DNA from: Aricia agestis
Taxonomy: Eukaryota; Arthropoda; Insecta; Lepidoptera; Lycaenidae
Assembly (NCBI RefSeq): GCF_905147365.1
Contig: NC_056419.1
Location: 4,843,501-4,907,500 of the forward strand
Reading direction: 5' to 3'
Length of the DNA stretch: 64,000 bases
The notes beneath the pieces are model-generated. The model was given only the letters and a program-made list of their open reading frames with translations, searched no databases and was not told the DNA's origin. The position numbers and the translations under genes are program-made. This document shows, piece by piece, positions 34,443 through 45,296 of this stretch. How positions within the stretch are numbered: the stretch's first letter is position 1; the number at the start of each line of letters is the position of its first letter.

Positions 34443-34843
34443 CATCTAGTAGTATTATTAAAAATGGATGAAGAAATTTTAAATGTAAAATATTTCCTTT
34501 GCTTTAAAATCCTCATTTGTTATGTTAAGTCAATTTTAACAAGATCCAGAAAGCTGCGGACGAAATATTTCTGCGGCTTTACGTCCGTCGTTTGTTTTTG
34601 TTACTCGTGCTCATTTCGTACTGTAATGGCCTGAGAAATTGGAAAAATAAACGAAGATTGTTCTGAACGTGATAATTTGTTATGCTCAAACATTAATGCT
34701 CTATGAGAAAGTTACATAAATTGAATATAATTCGTAACCAAAACAGTTGACGAAATCGAACAAAACAAGGTTCGGTGTGAAACAAAACAATGCGACCTCT
34801 TTGTAAACCTTTTATTATATATCTATACAAACATCAGCCATAA

Positions 34844-35216
34844 TTTATTAAAAACTACAAAATAATAATTTACAGTCTTTCCAATTAATACTTATAAATT
34901 TTAAATTACTATACAAATGCAATAAATATTTACTTACAAGCATATCGTACGAAATGCGAAAATTTGGTATCATTATTGTACAAAAGTTCTATAAACGGTA
35001 CGAGGGGCTCAGCTAACGCGTTTTCTTTATCTCTTCTTTATAGAGTCGCCGATCAAAATGTATGGAATTGACATGACATGAATCGAATGTCGAGTTCATA
35101 TTATATTATGTCAATTCCAAACATTTTTGATCGCCGTTTTTTTAAGAAGAAATAAAGAAAACGTGTCGGTTAATCCCCGAGGTCTATTTACAATAAGAAA
35201 GCGGCTACATTGAGAT
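34844..35216 (-). promoter_or_regulatory. Probable Toll 3' UTR with poly(A) signal
   Basis: The first AATAAA downstream of the Toll stop on the minus strand is at 34849-34844, in TTAATAAATTATGG; a second lies at 34816-34811. Nothing resembling a signal lies between the stop and the MITE at 35001-35182, so the mRNA should include the MITE. Inferred from motifs only. Confidence 0.5.
35001..35182. mobile_element. Snap-back MITE, family M1 copy 2, in Toll 3' UTR
   Basis: Arms of about 70 bp: 'gttttctttat', 'tcgccgatcaaaatgtatgg', 'aattgaca' on the left and the near-complement on the right. The interior arm is shared with 1430-1620. It begins 34 bp beyond the Toll stop codon. Confidence 0.8.
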
Positions 35217-38200
35217 CTATACCAGGTACGTTTGGACCGTGTGCTGCACCACGTGGGGGTGCCTGCCCTGGAGGTCATTGGAGGAGTAGTCTGAGTCGAT
35301 GGTGGAATATATGTGCTCCGAGAGCGGGCGGTCGCAGGGCGAGCGCTCGGCAGAGTTGGCAGACTTGCCGCACAACGTCTGACAGGTGCTGTTCAAGACG
35401 GACGCATCCATCGTGTACGTGTTCGAGCTGCGCCCATAGTTCAGCCTCTTTAGTTTATGCCCGCGCTTCTTTGTCGACGGGATCGCGTATCGTAATCTCT
35501 CCCAGAACCGCTTCTCCTTCCACGTGATCTCTAATCCGGATTTCAAGTAGGACTTCAGTTCCGGGTCCCGAGTTACGAACCCGGAGCTGACTACGATCAG
35601 TTTGTGCGGATTCTTGCGGAGCGCCCGCTGCAGAGCCTGGCGGAACTCTACCTGCGACCACTCGGTCAGAATGAAGTTCTTAGTCAGGACTAAAATGATG
35701 CGTCGCGAGGCCTCCGTCGCCTCGACGACTAGGTCGGGGAACTGCGCGTAGGTGGCCTCGAATTGCGGCACGTCTCTATAATGGAGGCAGAGATGGTACG
35801 ACGGATAACCGTTCTCGAGCTCCCTCGCTAACGACTCTACGACAAAGTCCTCGTCTTTGGGGCTGTAACAAATATAGGCGTCGTAAAGTTTATCGGTGTC
35901 GCTGAGAGCGCTCGTTAGCGGGGCGAGCTTGATGCCGCAATTCGAGTACAGCCACATCCTACACGCGTATCTAAATGTAAATACTAGCGCTAATATCAGT
36001 AAAATGAGCATAAACCCGGTCAGGATCGACGCCAGTAATGGGATATTATTAGATACGAAAAACGCGCTTATGGCAGTCGAATCTGATATTTCGCTGCAAA
36101 TAGTCACATTTAAGTTCAGTGGTTTTTTAGATTTAGTGCTCTCGTTGACGCACCATGTGCTGTGTAAGTCGAAAACTTTGTCTACGTTCTGTGATATGTA
36201 CGTGAGAAAGCCTTGCAGATATTTACAATTGCAGGACCAGTTATTGTTGCCCAAGAAAAGAGTTTGCAATTTCTTGTTATTATCTAAATGCCACAGCCCG
36301 TAGTTTACGAGTCTGTTTCCGTCCAGGCGCAGAACTTCCAGAGAATTTAAATGTGAAAAACTCGCGTTCGAAATGGACTCTATGAGGTTATTCTGTAAAT
36401 ACAGCTCCTTTAATTTACTCAGCTTCTCGAATTCTAGGCCGCGTAATCGTTTTAGTTTATTGTCGTCCAAATGCAATATCTGCAAGTCGACGAGATTACG
36501 AAACGTTTCGTTTTGTATGCTCGTAATACTACTAGAGTTGAGGTACAATACGAGAGCTCGGTGCATCGAATCGAAAACGGTTTCGTTGAGCGTACTATAA
36601 AAATTGCCATCTAAATAAATATGAGTAGCGCCCGTCGGGAAGTCTCGAGGCATCGCGCTCTGTTGTTTCACCGAGCAATCGACGACGTTGGTTGTTTTGG
36701 TCGAGTCGTGATAACACGAGCAGTTATTGGGACAAACAATTTTGCAATTACAGAAGCTGAAATCACAACAATGGCAGTCGTCGAGGCAGTGGCTTTCGTA
36801 TTTACAGAGAAAATCTTTGGTGCGTAACGAACTAACCGGGAGATATTTTACGCCTCGAACGTACGACTCCTTGCAGATTACGTTCTCTAGATCCATGACG
36901 CGTGGATATTGATGCGGCGTTATGGAATTTATAAGCAGGAGCCATTTCATTGTACAGTCGCATCGAAATGGGTTGCCACTTATGTAAAATTCAGGCAGCG
37001 CCTCGGCGTCGGTGCTCGATATGCGCAAACTATTTATGTCCATCGTTTCGATCTCGTTGGCGTACATGTCGACTCGCTTTAAATTATTTTTCTCTAGAAA
37101 CGTATCGATTTCGATGGCGGTGATAAAATTGTTGTTTATAAAGAGTAACTCTACGCTGTTGGGGATGGAGATGGCCGATAAAGAAACGATACGGTTATGG
37201 CTCGCGTCGAGTGTTTTAATCCGGAGATCTTTTTGTATTTTATAGTAATTACCGAGTATCTCGATAAAATTTGCATGTATATCGAGCCACTTTAGATTAG
37301 GAGGAACGAAGGCGTAGTCGAACCATACCAAATGATTTTCGGATAGGTTCAGCCATAGCAGTTTCGTTAGCGACACGAAAACCCCATTAATATCTGATAT
37401 GAAGTTGGAATCCAATCGAACGGCCTCCAATTGCGTGTTCTTTTGAAAGGTTTCAGTTTCGATAGCTTGTATTTTATTTTTGGCTAAATTGAGAACTTGC
37501 AAACTAGGCAGGCCCCAAAACATACCCGCCGTGAGGTTCCCTATCTGATTGTCTATTAAACGCAAACCCGTCAGCTGAGATAAATTTTGGAAGGAATTGT
37601 TTGAGATTTCGAGAAGCAAGTTTTCCCCTAAGTCTAAAGATTTAAGAAACGGTAATTGCAAAATCGCCTCGGGCACTTTCGTCAACTTATTCGAACTCAA
37701 GTCCAATTCTTTGAGATCAGAGCAATTTTTAAAAGCATTCTCACCTACATACGACAGTAAATTACCATTCAAACTTAATTTATTCAGTATAAACAAACCG
37801 TTGAATACAAAGTCTTCGACAGTCCGAAGTTTATTTTGGCCCAAATTTAACGTATGCAAATTGAACAAAGGTGAAAACGCATTGTCCTCGATGAAACCGA
37901 TGGAGTTGTTGCTCAAATTGAGTATTTGCAAAAAGAATAAATCTTTAAAAATGTTCCGGGAAATTCGGGTAATTTGATTTTGCGATAGATCGAGCACGAT
38001 CAACCTTATTAGGCCGCCGAACGTTTCATCTTCTATGTGATCGCCCAATAATCTGTTAGCCGAAAGATCTAAAACTACCAGCTGATCCAGCTTACTGAAC
38101 AATCGCTTGGGCAGCAACTCCAGCATGTTATTACTTAAGTATATCTCACGGATCTCTTTAGTGTTCCGAAACAGAGTCTCCGGCAAGTAGTTGATCGCGT

Positions 38201-38915
38201 TCTCCGACAAGTTCACAACTTTCAACAACAACAAATCACTGAACACTTCGGTGGGCAGCTCACTTATTTTATTGTTCTGCAGGAAGAGCTGCGTGAGCCT
38301 CCGCAGGTGGAATATCTCGGAGTCGGCGGGCAGCGACATGATGTCGTTGTGGCTGAGGTCGATGGTCTGCAGGGTGGACCCGCACTTGTGCCCGAAGCCC
38401 AGCTCGTCCACAAACTTCAGCTTGTTGCGGGTGAGATTGAGGGAGATGATGTTCTCGAGCGCGCAGAACAGGTCCGAAGGTATCTTCCTTATGTTATTGT
38501 AGCCGAGATCGAGCGTGTGCAGCTCGCGGAGGCCGTTGAAGGCGCCGAGGGACAGCTCGAGTTCCTTATTCGGACCCCAATCGTTGTTCATGGAGTGCAA
38601 CGTCAGGGATTTTAGGCCTCGCAGCCCCTCAAAGACGTTGCCGGGCAGCCGGAGGATCTTGCAGCTGTCGATAACGATCTCGGTGAGGCCCTGCATCCGG
38701 CCGAAGTGGTGGTCTTTCAGCGTGCTCTCCCGCGGCTGCTGGCAGCGGACGAGCAGGCGGTCCGCGCCGTCCGAGTGCATCGAACCCACGTCCCGCTCGG
38801 AGAGAGCCGGCACCTCGCACTCCACACCGCTCGGCCCACGCACGCACGCGTCCGGCGACGCTGCCGCCACAAAACACAACAGTATCACTTCGATTAGCAT
38901 TATCACTCGGTCCAT
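35217..38915 (-). CDS. Toll-like receptor, long class (18-wheeler/Toll-6/-7/-8 type)
   Basis: Single-exon receptor of 1,232 residues. The longest open frame runs to a TTG at 38933, but the first ATG in frame is at 38915, with a good Kozak context (gcgATGg). Residues 1-20 are a signal peptide (MDRVIMLIEVILLCFVAAAS). About 60-640 are many leucine-rich repeats; near 650 is an LRRCT cap (FRCDCTMKW). Near 730 is a cysteine-rich LRRNT (CPNNCSCYH), followed by a second LRR block to about 890 and a second LRRCT (WSCNCKYL). The helix at about 957-985 (LASILTGFMLILLILALVF) crosses the membrane. The TIR domain starts near 1013 (YDAYICYSPKDEDFV), with box 2 CLHYRDVP and box 3 FWERLRY near 1140. A tail of about 90 residues includes IYSTIDSDYSS. 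Two LRR blocks separated by LRRCT/LRRNT, and the lack of introns, point to the 18w/Toll-6/-7/-8 group; I cannot choose a member. Expected roles are epithelial patterning or immune signalling at the cell surface. No frame damage seen. Confidence 0.97.
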   Translation of the reverse strand: MDRVIMLIEVILLCFVAAASPDACVRGPSGVECEVPALSERDVGSMHSDGADRLLVRCQQPRESTLKDHHFGRMQGLTEIVIDSCKILRLPGNVFEGLRGLKSLTLHSMNNDWGPNKELELSLGAFNGLRELHTLDLGYNNIRKIPSDLFCALENIISLNLTRNKLKFVDELGFGHKCGSTLQTIDLSHNDIMSLPADSEIFHLRRLTQLFLQNNKISELPTEVFSDLLLLKVVNLSENAINYLPETLFRNTKEIREIYLSNNMLELLPKRLFSKLDQLVVLDLSANRLLGDHIEDETFGGLIRLIVLDLSQNQITRISRNIFKDLFFLQILNLSNNSIGFIEDNAFSPLFNLHTLNLGQNKLRTVEDFVFNGLFILNKLSLNGNLLSYVGENAFKNCSDLKELDLSSNKLTKVPEAILQLPFLKSLDLGENLLLEISNNSFQNLSQLTGLRLIDNQIGNLTAGMFWGLPSLQVLNLAKNKIQAIETETFQKNTQLEAVRLDSNFISDINGVFVSLTKLLWLNLSENHLVWFDYAFVPPNLKWLDIHANFIEILGNYYKIQKDLRIKTLDASHNRIVSLSAISIPNSVELLFINNNFITAIEIDTFLEKNNLKRVDMYANEIETMDINSLRISSTDAEALPEFYISGNPFRCDCTMKWLLLINSITPHQYPRVMDLENVICKESYVRGVKYLPVSSLRTKDFLCKYESHCLDDCHCCDFSFCNCKIVCPNNCSCYHDSTKTTNVVDCSVKQQSAMPRDFPTGATHIYLDGNFYSTLNETVFDSMHRALVLYLNSSSITSIQNETFRNLVDLQILHLDDNKLKRLRGLEFEKLSKLKELYLQNNLIESISNASFSHLNSLEVLRLDGNRLVNYGLWHLDNNKKLQTLFLGNNNWSCNCKYLQGFLTYISQNVDKVFDLHSTWCVNESTKSKKPLNLNVTICSEISDSTAISAFFVSNNIPLLASILTGFMLILLILALVFTFRYACRMWLYSNCGIKLAPLTSALSDTDKLYDAYICYSPKDEDFVVESLARELENGYPSYHLCLHYRDVPQFEATYAQFPDLVVEATEASRRIILVLTKNFILTEWSQVEFRQALQRALRKNPHKLIVVSSGFVTRDPELKSYLKSGLEITWKEKRFWERLRYAIPSTKKRGHKLKRLNYGRSSNTYTMDASVLNSTCQTLCGKSANSAERSPCDRPLSEHIYSTIDSDYSSNDLQGRHPHVVQHTVQTYLV

Positions 38916-39062
38916 CGCATTTTCACTCGTCAACTGACTTTCATGAATGAGAGTGTTCGTTCGCCGCGCGCGTTCATATTACTGTCTGTGCAAGTGTGCG
39001 ATTCGGCTGCGATTATACGGGTTGTAAACACAGCGCGCGGCGGTGCGCGCGGCACGAGACAT
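38903..39062 (-). promoter_or_regulatory. Three upstream ORFs in the Toll leader
   Basis: uORF1 starts at 39062 and stops at 38979 (27 codons plus stop). uORF2 starts two bases on, at 38977, and stops at 38930 (15 codons plus stop), 14 nt before the Toll ATG. A third ATG at 38920, with A at -3, opens a 5-codon frame that overlaps the Toll start and stops at 38903. If the leader is transcribed as it stands, all three would reduce Toll translation. Inference from sequence. Confidence 0.55.
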
Positions 39063-39137
39063 GTTCCCCCCGCGGCGGCCAGCCCGCTACTACCGTGTGC
39101 CCGCCCGAAGTTGCCAACCCCCAACACTCAAAGTGCC

Positions 39138-39180
39138 AAGACTGAAATTAAATAAGTTATAACTATAAAGTTATAAAATC
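39138..39180 (-). promoter_or_regulatory. Candidate Toll core promoter
   Basis: On the minus strand a TCAGT initiator (39145-39141) is preceded by TTTATAG (39169-39163) and TTTATAA (39177-39171), roughly 20-34 bp upstream. Below it the leader (38940-39130) is strikingly GC-rich. This would give a leader of about 230 nt. Motif evidence only. Confidence 0.3.
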
Positions 39181-39232
39181 GACCCCACATCAGTTGAATT
39201 CTTTGTTTTACTGTTGTTCGTAGTAAGTAATT

Positions 39233-39356
39233 AGTAAATTAAAAGATGGTAATTTTTTGAAAGAAGATTACATTCTTGCCTCATGCTTACAATAAGTAAA
39301 TTAAAAGATGGTAATTTTTTGAAAGAAGATTACATTCTTGCCTCATGCTTACAATA
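39233..39356. repeat. Exact tandem duplication of 62 bp upstream of Toll
   Basis: 39233-39294 and 39295-39356 are identical by eye (unit begins agtaaattaaaagatggtaa). It lies about 320 bp upstream of the Toll ATG. Confidence 0.9.
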
Positions 39357-39641
39357 AGAATAAACGGTTTTCTTACCATTGTACTTATTATGAACAAACA
39401 AAGACATGCAAATATTATAATGTAATAACAGTGGATGCACAAACCTATTCCATTTATTATATTATTGTTCACCGAAAACAAAAGAATCTATTTTTCATAT
39501 GATTGTAATTAGAAAATTATCAAAACATAATAAAATTATAGTAAATAACGAAATGCATAAAGTTAATTGTTATACAATTATTATAAACTACTATTATAGT
39601 CAACCAGCCTAGCTAAGTAACCTAGCCTAAGAATCTTACTG

Positions 39642-39988
39642 ATAATAATAATAACTCCCACACCGGTATCGGTGACGGTATCCGTCTTTATTGAAACTAG
39701 GCCAGTTACGCAGGAGTAATTTTATAGTGCCCAAGTGTGTGCGCATTACACAAGAGCACTCTCTATTCCTTTTACTCTCATAACCCAGTGGGACGGAGTA
39801 TGGACGACCGACACATCTGGCGAGAGATCAGGCGCAAGACTCTTCAGGATCATCTTACTTGTCAGACAATCAGGAGATCATCCTGCATTGTCCTTACCAA
39901 ACTTGGAAATAACATGTTTCCAACGCGGGAATCGAACCCACGACCTCCGAGTCAAGAGCCACGCCCTAAAACACTGGACCACGGAGGC
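39642..39988 (-). mobile_element. SINE-1, diverged copy
   Basis: Minus-strand copy, with a TAA-repeat tail on the left and the tRNA-like head at 39920-39988. Several small deletions in the body. The 151- and 89-residue plus-strand ORFs lie in it and are not genes. Confidence 0.85.
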
Positions 39989-40007
39989 ATTCATCTTACT
40001 AATTGAG

Positions 40008-40066
40008 CTTAGGCGGTACCCACAATTAGCGCCACATTCCTGCATCGCGCTATCAAAGTTTTCTAA
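40008..40066 (+). repeat. TRIM LTR fragment
   Basis: 'ggcggtacccacaatt' and 'cctgcatcgcgctatc' match the start of the LTR at 14978, then the similarity ends. Confidence 0.65.
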
Positions 40067-40967
40067 GTGCTACCCGTTATATTTCCACAAGCTCAATTAT
40101 TTGATTTTATTTTTGTTACAGTTAGGTACAGACCGAAGCACATCTTTGTTTGATATTTTAACTCTTAACTTAAGTTGCATCAGAAAATAAAGTAGCAATA
40201 ACAGATAACTCTTAGTTACAAACCCAAGTAAGTAATTGTAAAAATTGTGAACTCATTTTTAATTTCATATTTTTTATCCACTATACATTTCCGTATTTTC
40301 CTGTCCTTATACATATTACGAACGTGTGCGAACAACGACGTACACCACCTTATGTTAAAGATCTAGAATTTGAACATAAAAAATCCTTACAAAATCTCTT
40401 TAAAAATCTCCCCGCTTTTGACGAAAAATAATTACGCGACAACACCGGCACACCATGGCGCGGGAACGACCGCACCATTGCGCTACACAGCGTTCACATT
40501 TATTTTGCCTCCAACAGAACCTTGGAGTAACAACATAGGGGTCATTTCCATAGAAACGCAAAGGTAATTTAACTCTGTACGCACCGTACTAAATCACCCT
40601 TTACAAGTTTTTAAAGGAAACCGTTGTGTCGCCTTTATTAATGGCGCTTTTGTGTAATTGAATATTCTCCAAAATCTTATCACATATTTAGCCAACTGTG
40701 TTAAGAGGGTTATGTTTTTATGTGTATTGTAATAGTTATATGTTATTATAGCTAAGCACGCTCTAGAGATATAGCTCTAGGGGAAAAGCCATTTCGACTA
40801 ATTTGATTTTTAAAACTTAAGAGGTTTATTTTTTATTTTAACATTCATCTTTTTCTATAGTAAGATAGTGATTAATGGTTACAGGCTACAGCAAAACAGT
40901 CTGTAAAGTCACTCTTGACATCACTCTTCATAAACTGAAAAAAAACTATGTAAGTACTTACTTACTC
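40067..40967. other. Intergenic, nothing recognised
   Basis: AT-rich. Only a short ORF near 40370 with no features. Confidence 0.4.
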
Positions 40968-41340
40968 TAATAATAATAATAATAATAATAGCTCCCACAC
41001 CGGCTTCGGTGACGGTAGCCGGTTTCATTGAAACGAGACCAGCTACGCAGGAGTAATTTTATAGTGCCTAAGTGTGTGCGCAGTACACAAGAGCACTCTC
41101 TATTCCTTTACTCTCATAACCCAGTGGGACGGAAGACCGACACGACTGGCGAGAGATCAGGCGCAGGACCGACTTTTTACATGCCCATCCGACGCATGGA
41201 TCATCTTACTTGTCAGACAATCAGGTGATCAGCCTGCATTGTCCTAACCAAACTTGGAAATAACATGTTTCCAACGCGGGATTCGAACCCACGACCTCCG
41301 GAGTCGAGAGCGACGCTCTAACCACTAGACCACGGAGGCG
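40968..41340 (-). mobile_element. SINE-1, full-length copy
   Basis: Complete minus-strand copy with a (TAA)n tail at 40968-40990 and the head at 41270-41340. Close to the copies at 2540 and 29767. Confidence 0.88.
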
Positions 41341-42008
41341 TTAACGGTAATATTACACGGTATTATTATTATAAAAAAGTACTTACTCTACATATTATTT
41401 TAATCGATGAATACCTAACTATGAATACCTCAAAATATTTATAATATATAAATATTTATATTTATCAAAACTACTTAATCGCTCTCTTCTTCTCGATCTT
41501 ACACGATACGAATTAATGAAATAATTGACATTTATTTGAGGCCCTGCAGCCGAAAAGTAACCAATCCACGCGTTAACTCTACACCTTTGCCTCATCAAAT
41601 TCGCTCCAAAACTTTCTATTCAAACAAAAAACCTTCTTTTTGAATACAGAAAAATGTTTGTTTAAAAATACGCCTTCGTCAGCAATTATCGTAATAAAAA
41701 ACATTTTCAAGTCCACATTTCTTTCGCACACTTGTGACTAACCCAAGAGCCAGCGAGAGCCATACTCTCGTCCTTTTATAAAAGTTGAAAGTTTGCCTGT
41801 TTAAGACCTTTATAGAGGTAAAAACATTACTGTCTTAATTGTCCAGTGGGATATTCCTACAGTTATACCTAGGAAATTACATCAAAAAATTGAGCTCTAT
41901 ATATTATCGAAGGTTAGATAAACTGAGAACTGGATACCTACCTCCTGAGGTAACCGCGATCGAAATTGCATAGTTGCTGGTCTCTCTTACCTCAATAATG
42001 GAAATAAC
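41341..42008. other. Intergenic, nothing recognised
   Basis: AT-rich sequence between two SINE-1 copies in opposite orientation. Confidence 0.35.
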
Positions 42009-42380
42009 GCCTCCGTGGTCCAGTGGTTTAGAAGTGTGGCTCTAGACTCAAAGATCGTGGGTTCGATTCCTGCGTTGGAAACATTTCCAAGTTTGGTTAG
42101 GACCAGGGATGTTGCGAATATTCGCATCCGCATCCGCAAATGCGGAGCATCCGCGCAAATTTGGACATCTGCATCTGCATCCGCAACGGATCGGCATATA
42201 AAAAGTCGATCCTGCGCCTGATCTCTCGCCAGTCGTGTCGCTTTCACTGAGTTATGAGAGTAAAAGAATAGAGAGTGCTCATGTGTACTGCGCACACACT
42301 TGGGCACTATAAAATTACTTCTGCGTAACTGGCCTGGTTCCAATATAACCGGCCACCGTCGCTGAAACCGGTGTGGGAGT
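42009..42380 (+). mobile_element. SINE-1 with a replaced central segment
   Basis: The head and 3' part match the family. Bases about 42106-42190 are a 'gcatccgcatccgc' type sequence that replaces the usual 'aatgcaggctgatcacctg' part. The replacement begins 'cagggatgttgcgaa'. Confidence 0.8.
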
Positions 42381-42778
42381 TTTAAATACTTACAGGAAAA
42401 TTTTCAGCTCTTATAAAATGAGAAAGCTGTCGCTGGCTCTTGGGCTATGGCTAACAATGGAGATTGGTCTCACAAAAGCCCGTCATTACGAGTTTACGAC
42501 TCACTCCCATTTGTCATACTTATTGTATCATGATTTTACATTTTCATTATAATATGTACACTTGGAGCAGTTAGAGAACAATTAGGAAAATTATATTGTT
42601 GCCTGCGAAATCGCTTCCTGAAAAATTTTAAGATTTAGAACTAATTAGATGGTGCAAAAGGCAAACGCATGACCAAAAATGGAGGCTTCTTCAGTATTTG
42701 GGAGTTGGGACCATTATAACTTTTGAAAGAGTTACATATTTGAAGATTTAACTAAAATTATTTTTTGTTAAGTTTAGA

Positions 42779-42843
42779 ATATTTTTTTTTATGATAAAGA
42801 TCCCAAATACCCATATTTGGGATCTTTATCATAAAAAAAATAT
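42779..42843. repeat. Hairpin, 30-bp arms
   Basis: ATATTTTTTTTTATGATAAA plus GATCCCAAATA on the left are complemented on the right around a 4-nt loop, with one single-base length difference in the T/A run. Confidence 0.85.
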
Positions 42844-43739
42844 ACAGCAGAACATAATACATTATCTAACCTCATCGTTTTTGATAGTCGGTTAAAAACA
42901 GGTACCATAGGCATCAGAACTGCGTTTGCATAAAATGGCGCGTTTCATATATTTTATCACAGTATCTACATGACTGTGTTGGTAGACTTGGTAGGTATTT
43001 CCATTTTCCACACATAACATCTTATAGATTCTACGTCTTCTTAATACAATCAATAATCATTCTAATCCTTTAATATTACGTTAAATCTAGACCTTTTAGA
43101 TGTAAATCAATGCTGTTACACTCGGGAGAGACCATAAAAGTGATCCTGTTATCCTGCTCCTTATAGGTAACAGGGTTTAGACTTTAATGAATAATTTATA
43201 CAGAAATGGTCGAGTCGAGACCTAGGGCCGTTTGTTCACAGTCACCGTCACACGTCACCGACAAAAATTCAAATAAAATGCCACTTTATGACCTGGGCCA
43301 GTGTTTTTCGTGGTCGCGAGCCCCTGGTGGTAGTTAGTGGCGGGGCAAGACCAAAATTTGGTGTGGGCAAGATATTATGTTTTGCGAGGCCCCCTGATTG
43401 ATGACGCAAGAGGACGGATTTTCGACGGACGGACGGACTCAATTTTTTATTTATAAGAGTATTTTAAAACTCGTAAATCCTAAAAAAAGGGGCGTGAGGT
43501 CCCTCGGACCACCTAGGAGTTGGTGGTCGGCGATGGCCCATGTCGCGCCCTTCGTACCTACCCTCATTCAGAGGTAGGTAAAAGGTATTTAATACATTAA
43601 TTTTAAGAATATTATATTTTTTTTATCTATCAAATTCTTCATTAAAATTTAAGTAATAATTAATTAAATGTCTCTGATTACGGCCGTAGCTGTAAGTATC
43701 GTGATTTGTGACTTTATGTACGTAGTATTTACCATCGAG
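42844..43739. other. Intergenic with repeat scraps
   Basis: 43255-43300 ('aaaaattcaaataaaatgcc') matches the H1 hairpin interior. 43311-43560 begins 'cagtgtttttcgtgg' and may be a hAT remnant with no matching right end. Nothing else recognised. Confidence 0.4.
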
Positions 43740-43879
43740 GAAGTTGATTCCTATGCAATTGACAGACCAACGTTATTTGGTCGAATATGTCAATCCAATG
43801 TTAATTGTGATCTGTCGGCTGGGTTTGACGTAACGCGACCAAACTACTTAGGTCCCCGATTTGCATAGGAATCAACTTC
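43740..43879. mobile_element. MITE, 140 bp
   Basis: Exact inverted ends GAAGTTGATTCCTATGCAA / TTGCATAGGAATCAACTTC. The short ORF at 43668-43868 runs through it. Confidence 0.8.
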
Positions 43880-44709
43880 TCTGATAGTACATTTATCTTC
43901 TACTCTATGGCATAGATAACGTATGTCGTATACCCAGTTCAAGAATTCATCATAATTTAACAAGTTAATTTATACAATAACTGGATATTTCCAGAAGATA
44001 ACGCGAATATCTCTCGGCCTTTTCCACGGGAATTGGGTCAGATGCTCTACCAATAATACTGAAATTGATTCTGCAAAACTACCAACAACATTTACTCCTG
44101 AACTTAGTGGGGCATTCGTTAACATCTATTTAACGACTGTGAAATAACCTGAACATGGCACGGAAGTTAAGTATTTTGTGTAAATTACTTTAAAAATTGC
44201 CTCGTGGAAATGATACGTCTAAGTAAAGTAAAGGACTTTTTTTTAATTATGTATTTCTTTAAGGGTTATAGCCAGATAGCCAAGCGATTATGACACCCGA
44301 ATTCACAAACAATAAAAATTAACAAAAAACTTAACTTTTAACAAAACAAACAAAAAAGCAAGTAGGTAGTCAAACTTTGGGGAGCGGAAAATGCTTTTTT
44401 AAAAAATAATAAAATTTATTAAAGTTAAACTTAAAGTTAATTAAATAATTACAATTAAGACTTAACTATGACACTTCTGAGCAGAGTTGTATGCTCTGAA
44501 CGAATGCCCTGAAGACATACCAACTTATTCTAACAATTCCGGATACCTCTGGGATCCTTAAAGTGCTTGCCTATGTAATAATCCTAAGCTTTGGGTGGCC
44601 AGAGGCCAACATGACTAGGTAGTTAGTTGTTAAAGAATTGCGTAATCTTTGGTGACTTTTTTTTTATTCATCATGCCTATCAATGTAATGTGTGTGTGTT
44701 TACTGATTA
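43880..44709. other. Intergenic, nothing recognised
   Basis: AT-rich. No supported ORF or repeat ends. Confidence 0.4.
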
Positions 44710-44929
44710 CCACTAAAGAAGTCCCGCGAAAAAACTGAGAGCTAATTTAATTTACGATCAGATTTTGGTAGACATCAGCTTACTCAAGATTCATTCTACT
44801 ATAAACATTACCTAAGATAAATCAGGTCGGTAAAATTTATAATGAATGATGCTATACTATACCTATTATTAATACCTAATAAACATTAAGTGCTATTGCA
44901 GCGCCGCGAATGCGGGACTTCTTTAGTGG
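44710..44929. mobile_element. MITE, 220 bp
   Basis: 18-bp inverted ends CCACTAAAGAAGTCCCGC. Sequence between them is AT-rich and non-coding. Confidence 0.75.
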
Positions 44930-45296
44930 CTCGAACACAAGATTTGATTCATGCATAGGATAGCGGATTTGGTCACGGTGCACTTTTCTTATTCCCGACA
45001 GTACCCATCGTTTGGGCTGCTTTCAGCGCCCTTGGTTGGTCACGGGTGGACTGAGGTGGCAGATGTTAAAATTGCTGAAATTGTTCAATTACCCGCAGAT
45101 TCGTCAATTATTATTTTTCATCAATTGTTAAAAGCACTAGCATTTAAAATACACTTAATTTTTGACAGAAGCTTATCAATTCAATGTGTAAAATGTAGAT
45201 ATCTTCTTATGCAATAAATTAAAGTTCAGTTTCTGATATTTTAAAAATGAATCTTGTCGCATCGCCTTGTTTCGTTGCAATGTAAACCCCTATAAT

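Noticed and set aside
38916..38933. Upstream extension of the Toll frame to 38933 (1,238 residues)
   Set aside because: The extension begins with TTG, not ATG. The first in-frame ATG is at 38915, with a good context and a proper signal peptide directly after it.
35210..38937. Many plus-strand ORFs of 60-140 residues inside Toll
   Set aside because: All are antisense shadows of the repeated LRR coding frame; none has independent features.
39735..40190. 151-residue plus-strand ORF near Toll
   Set aside because: Most of it is reversed SINE-1 sequence.
44951..45217. 88-residue ORF
   Set aside because: No domain recognised, no splice or start context, next to a MITE. Could be a decayed element, but I cannot support a gene.
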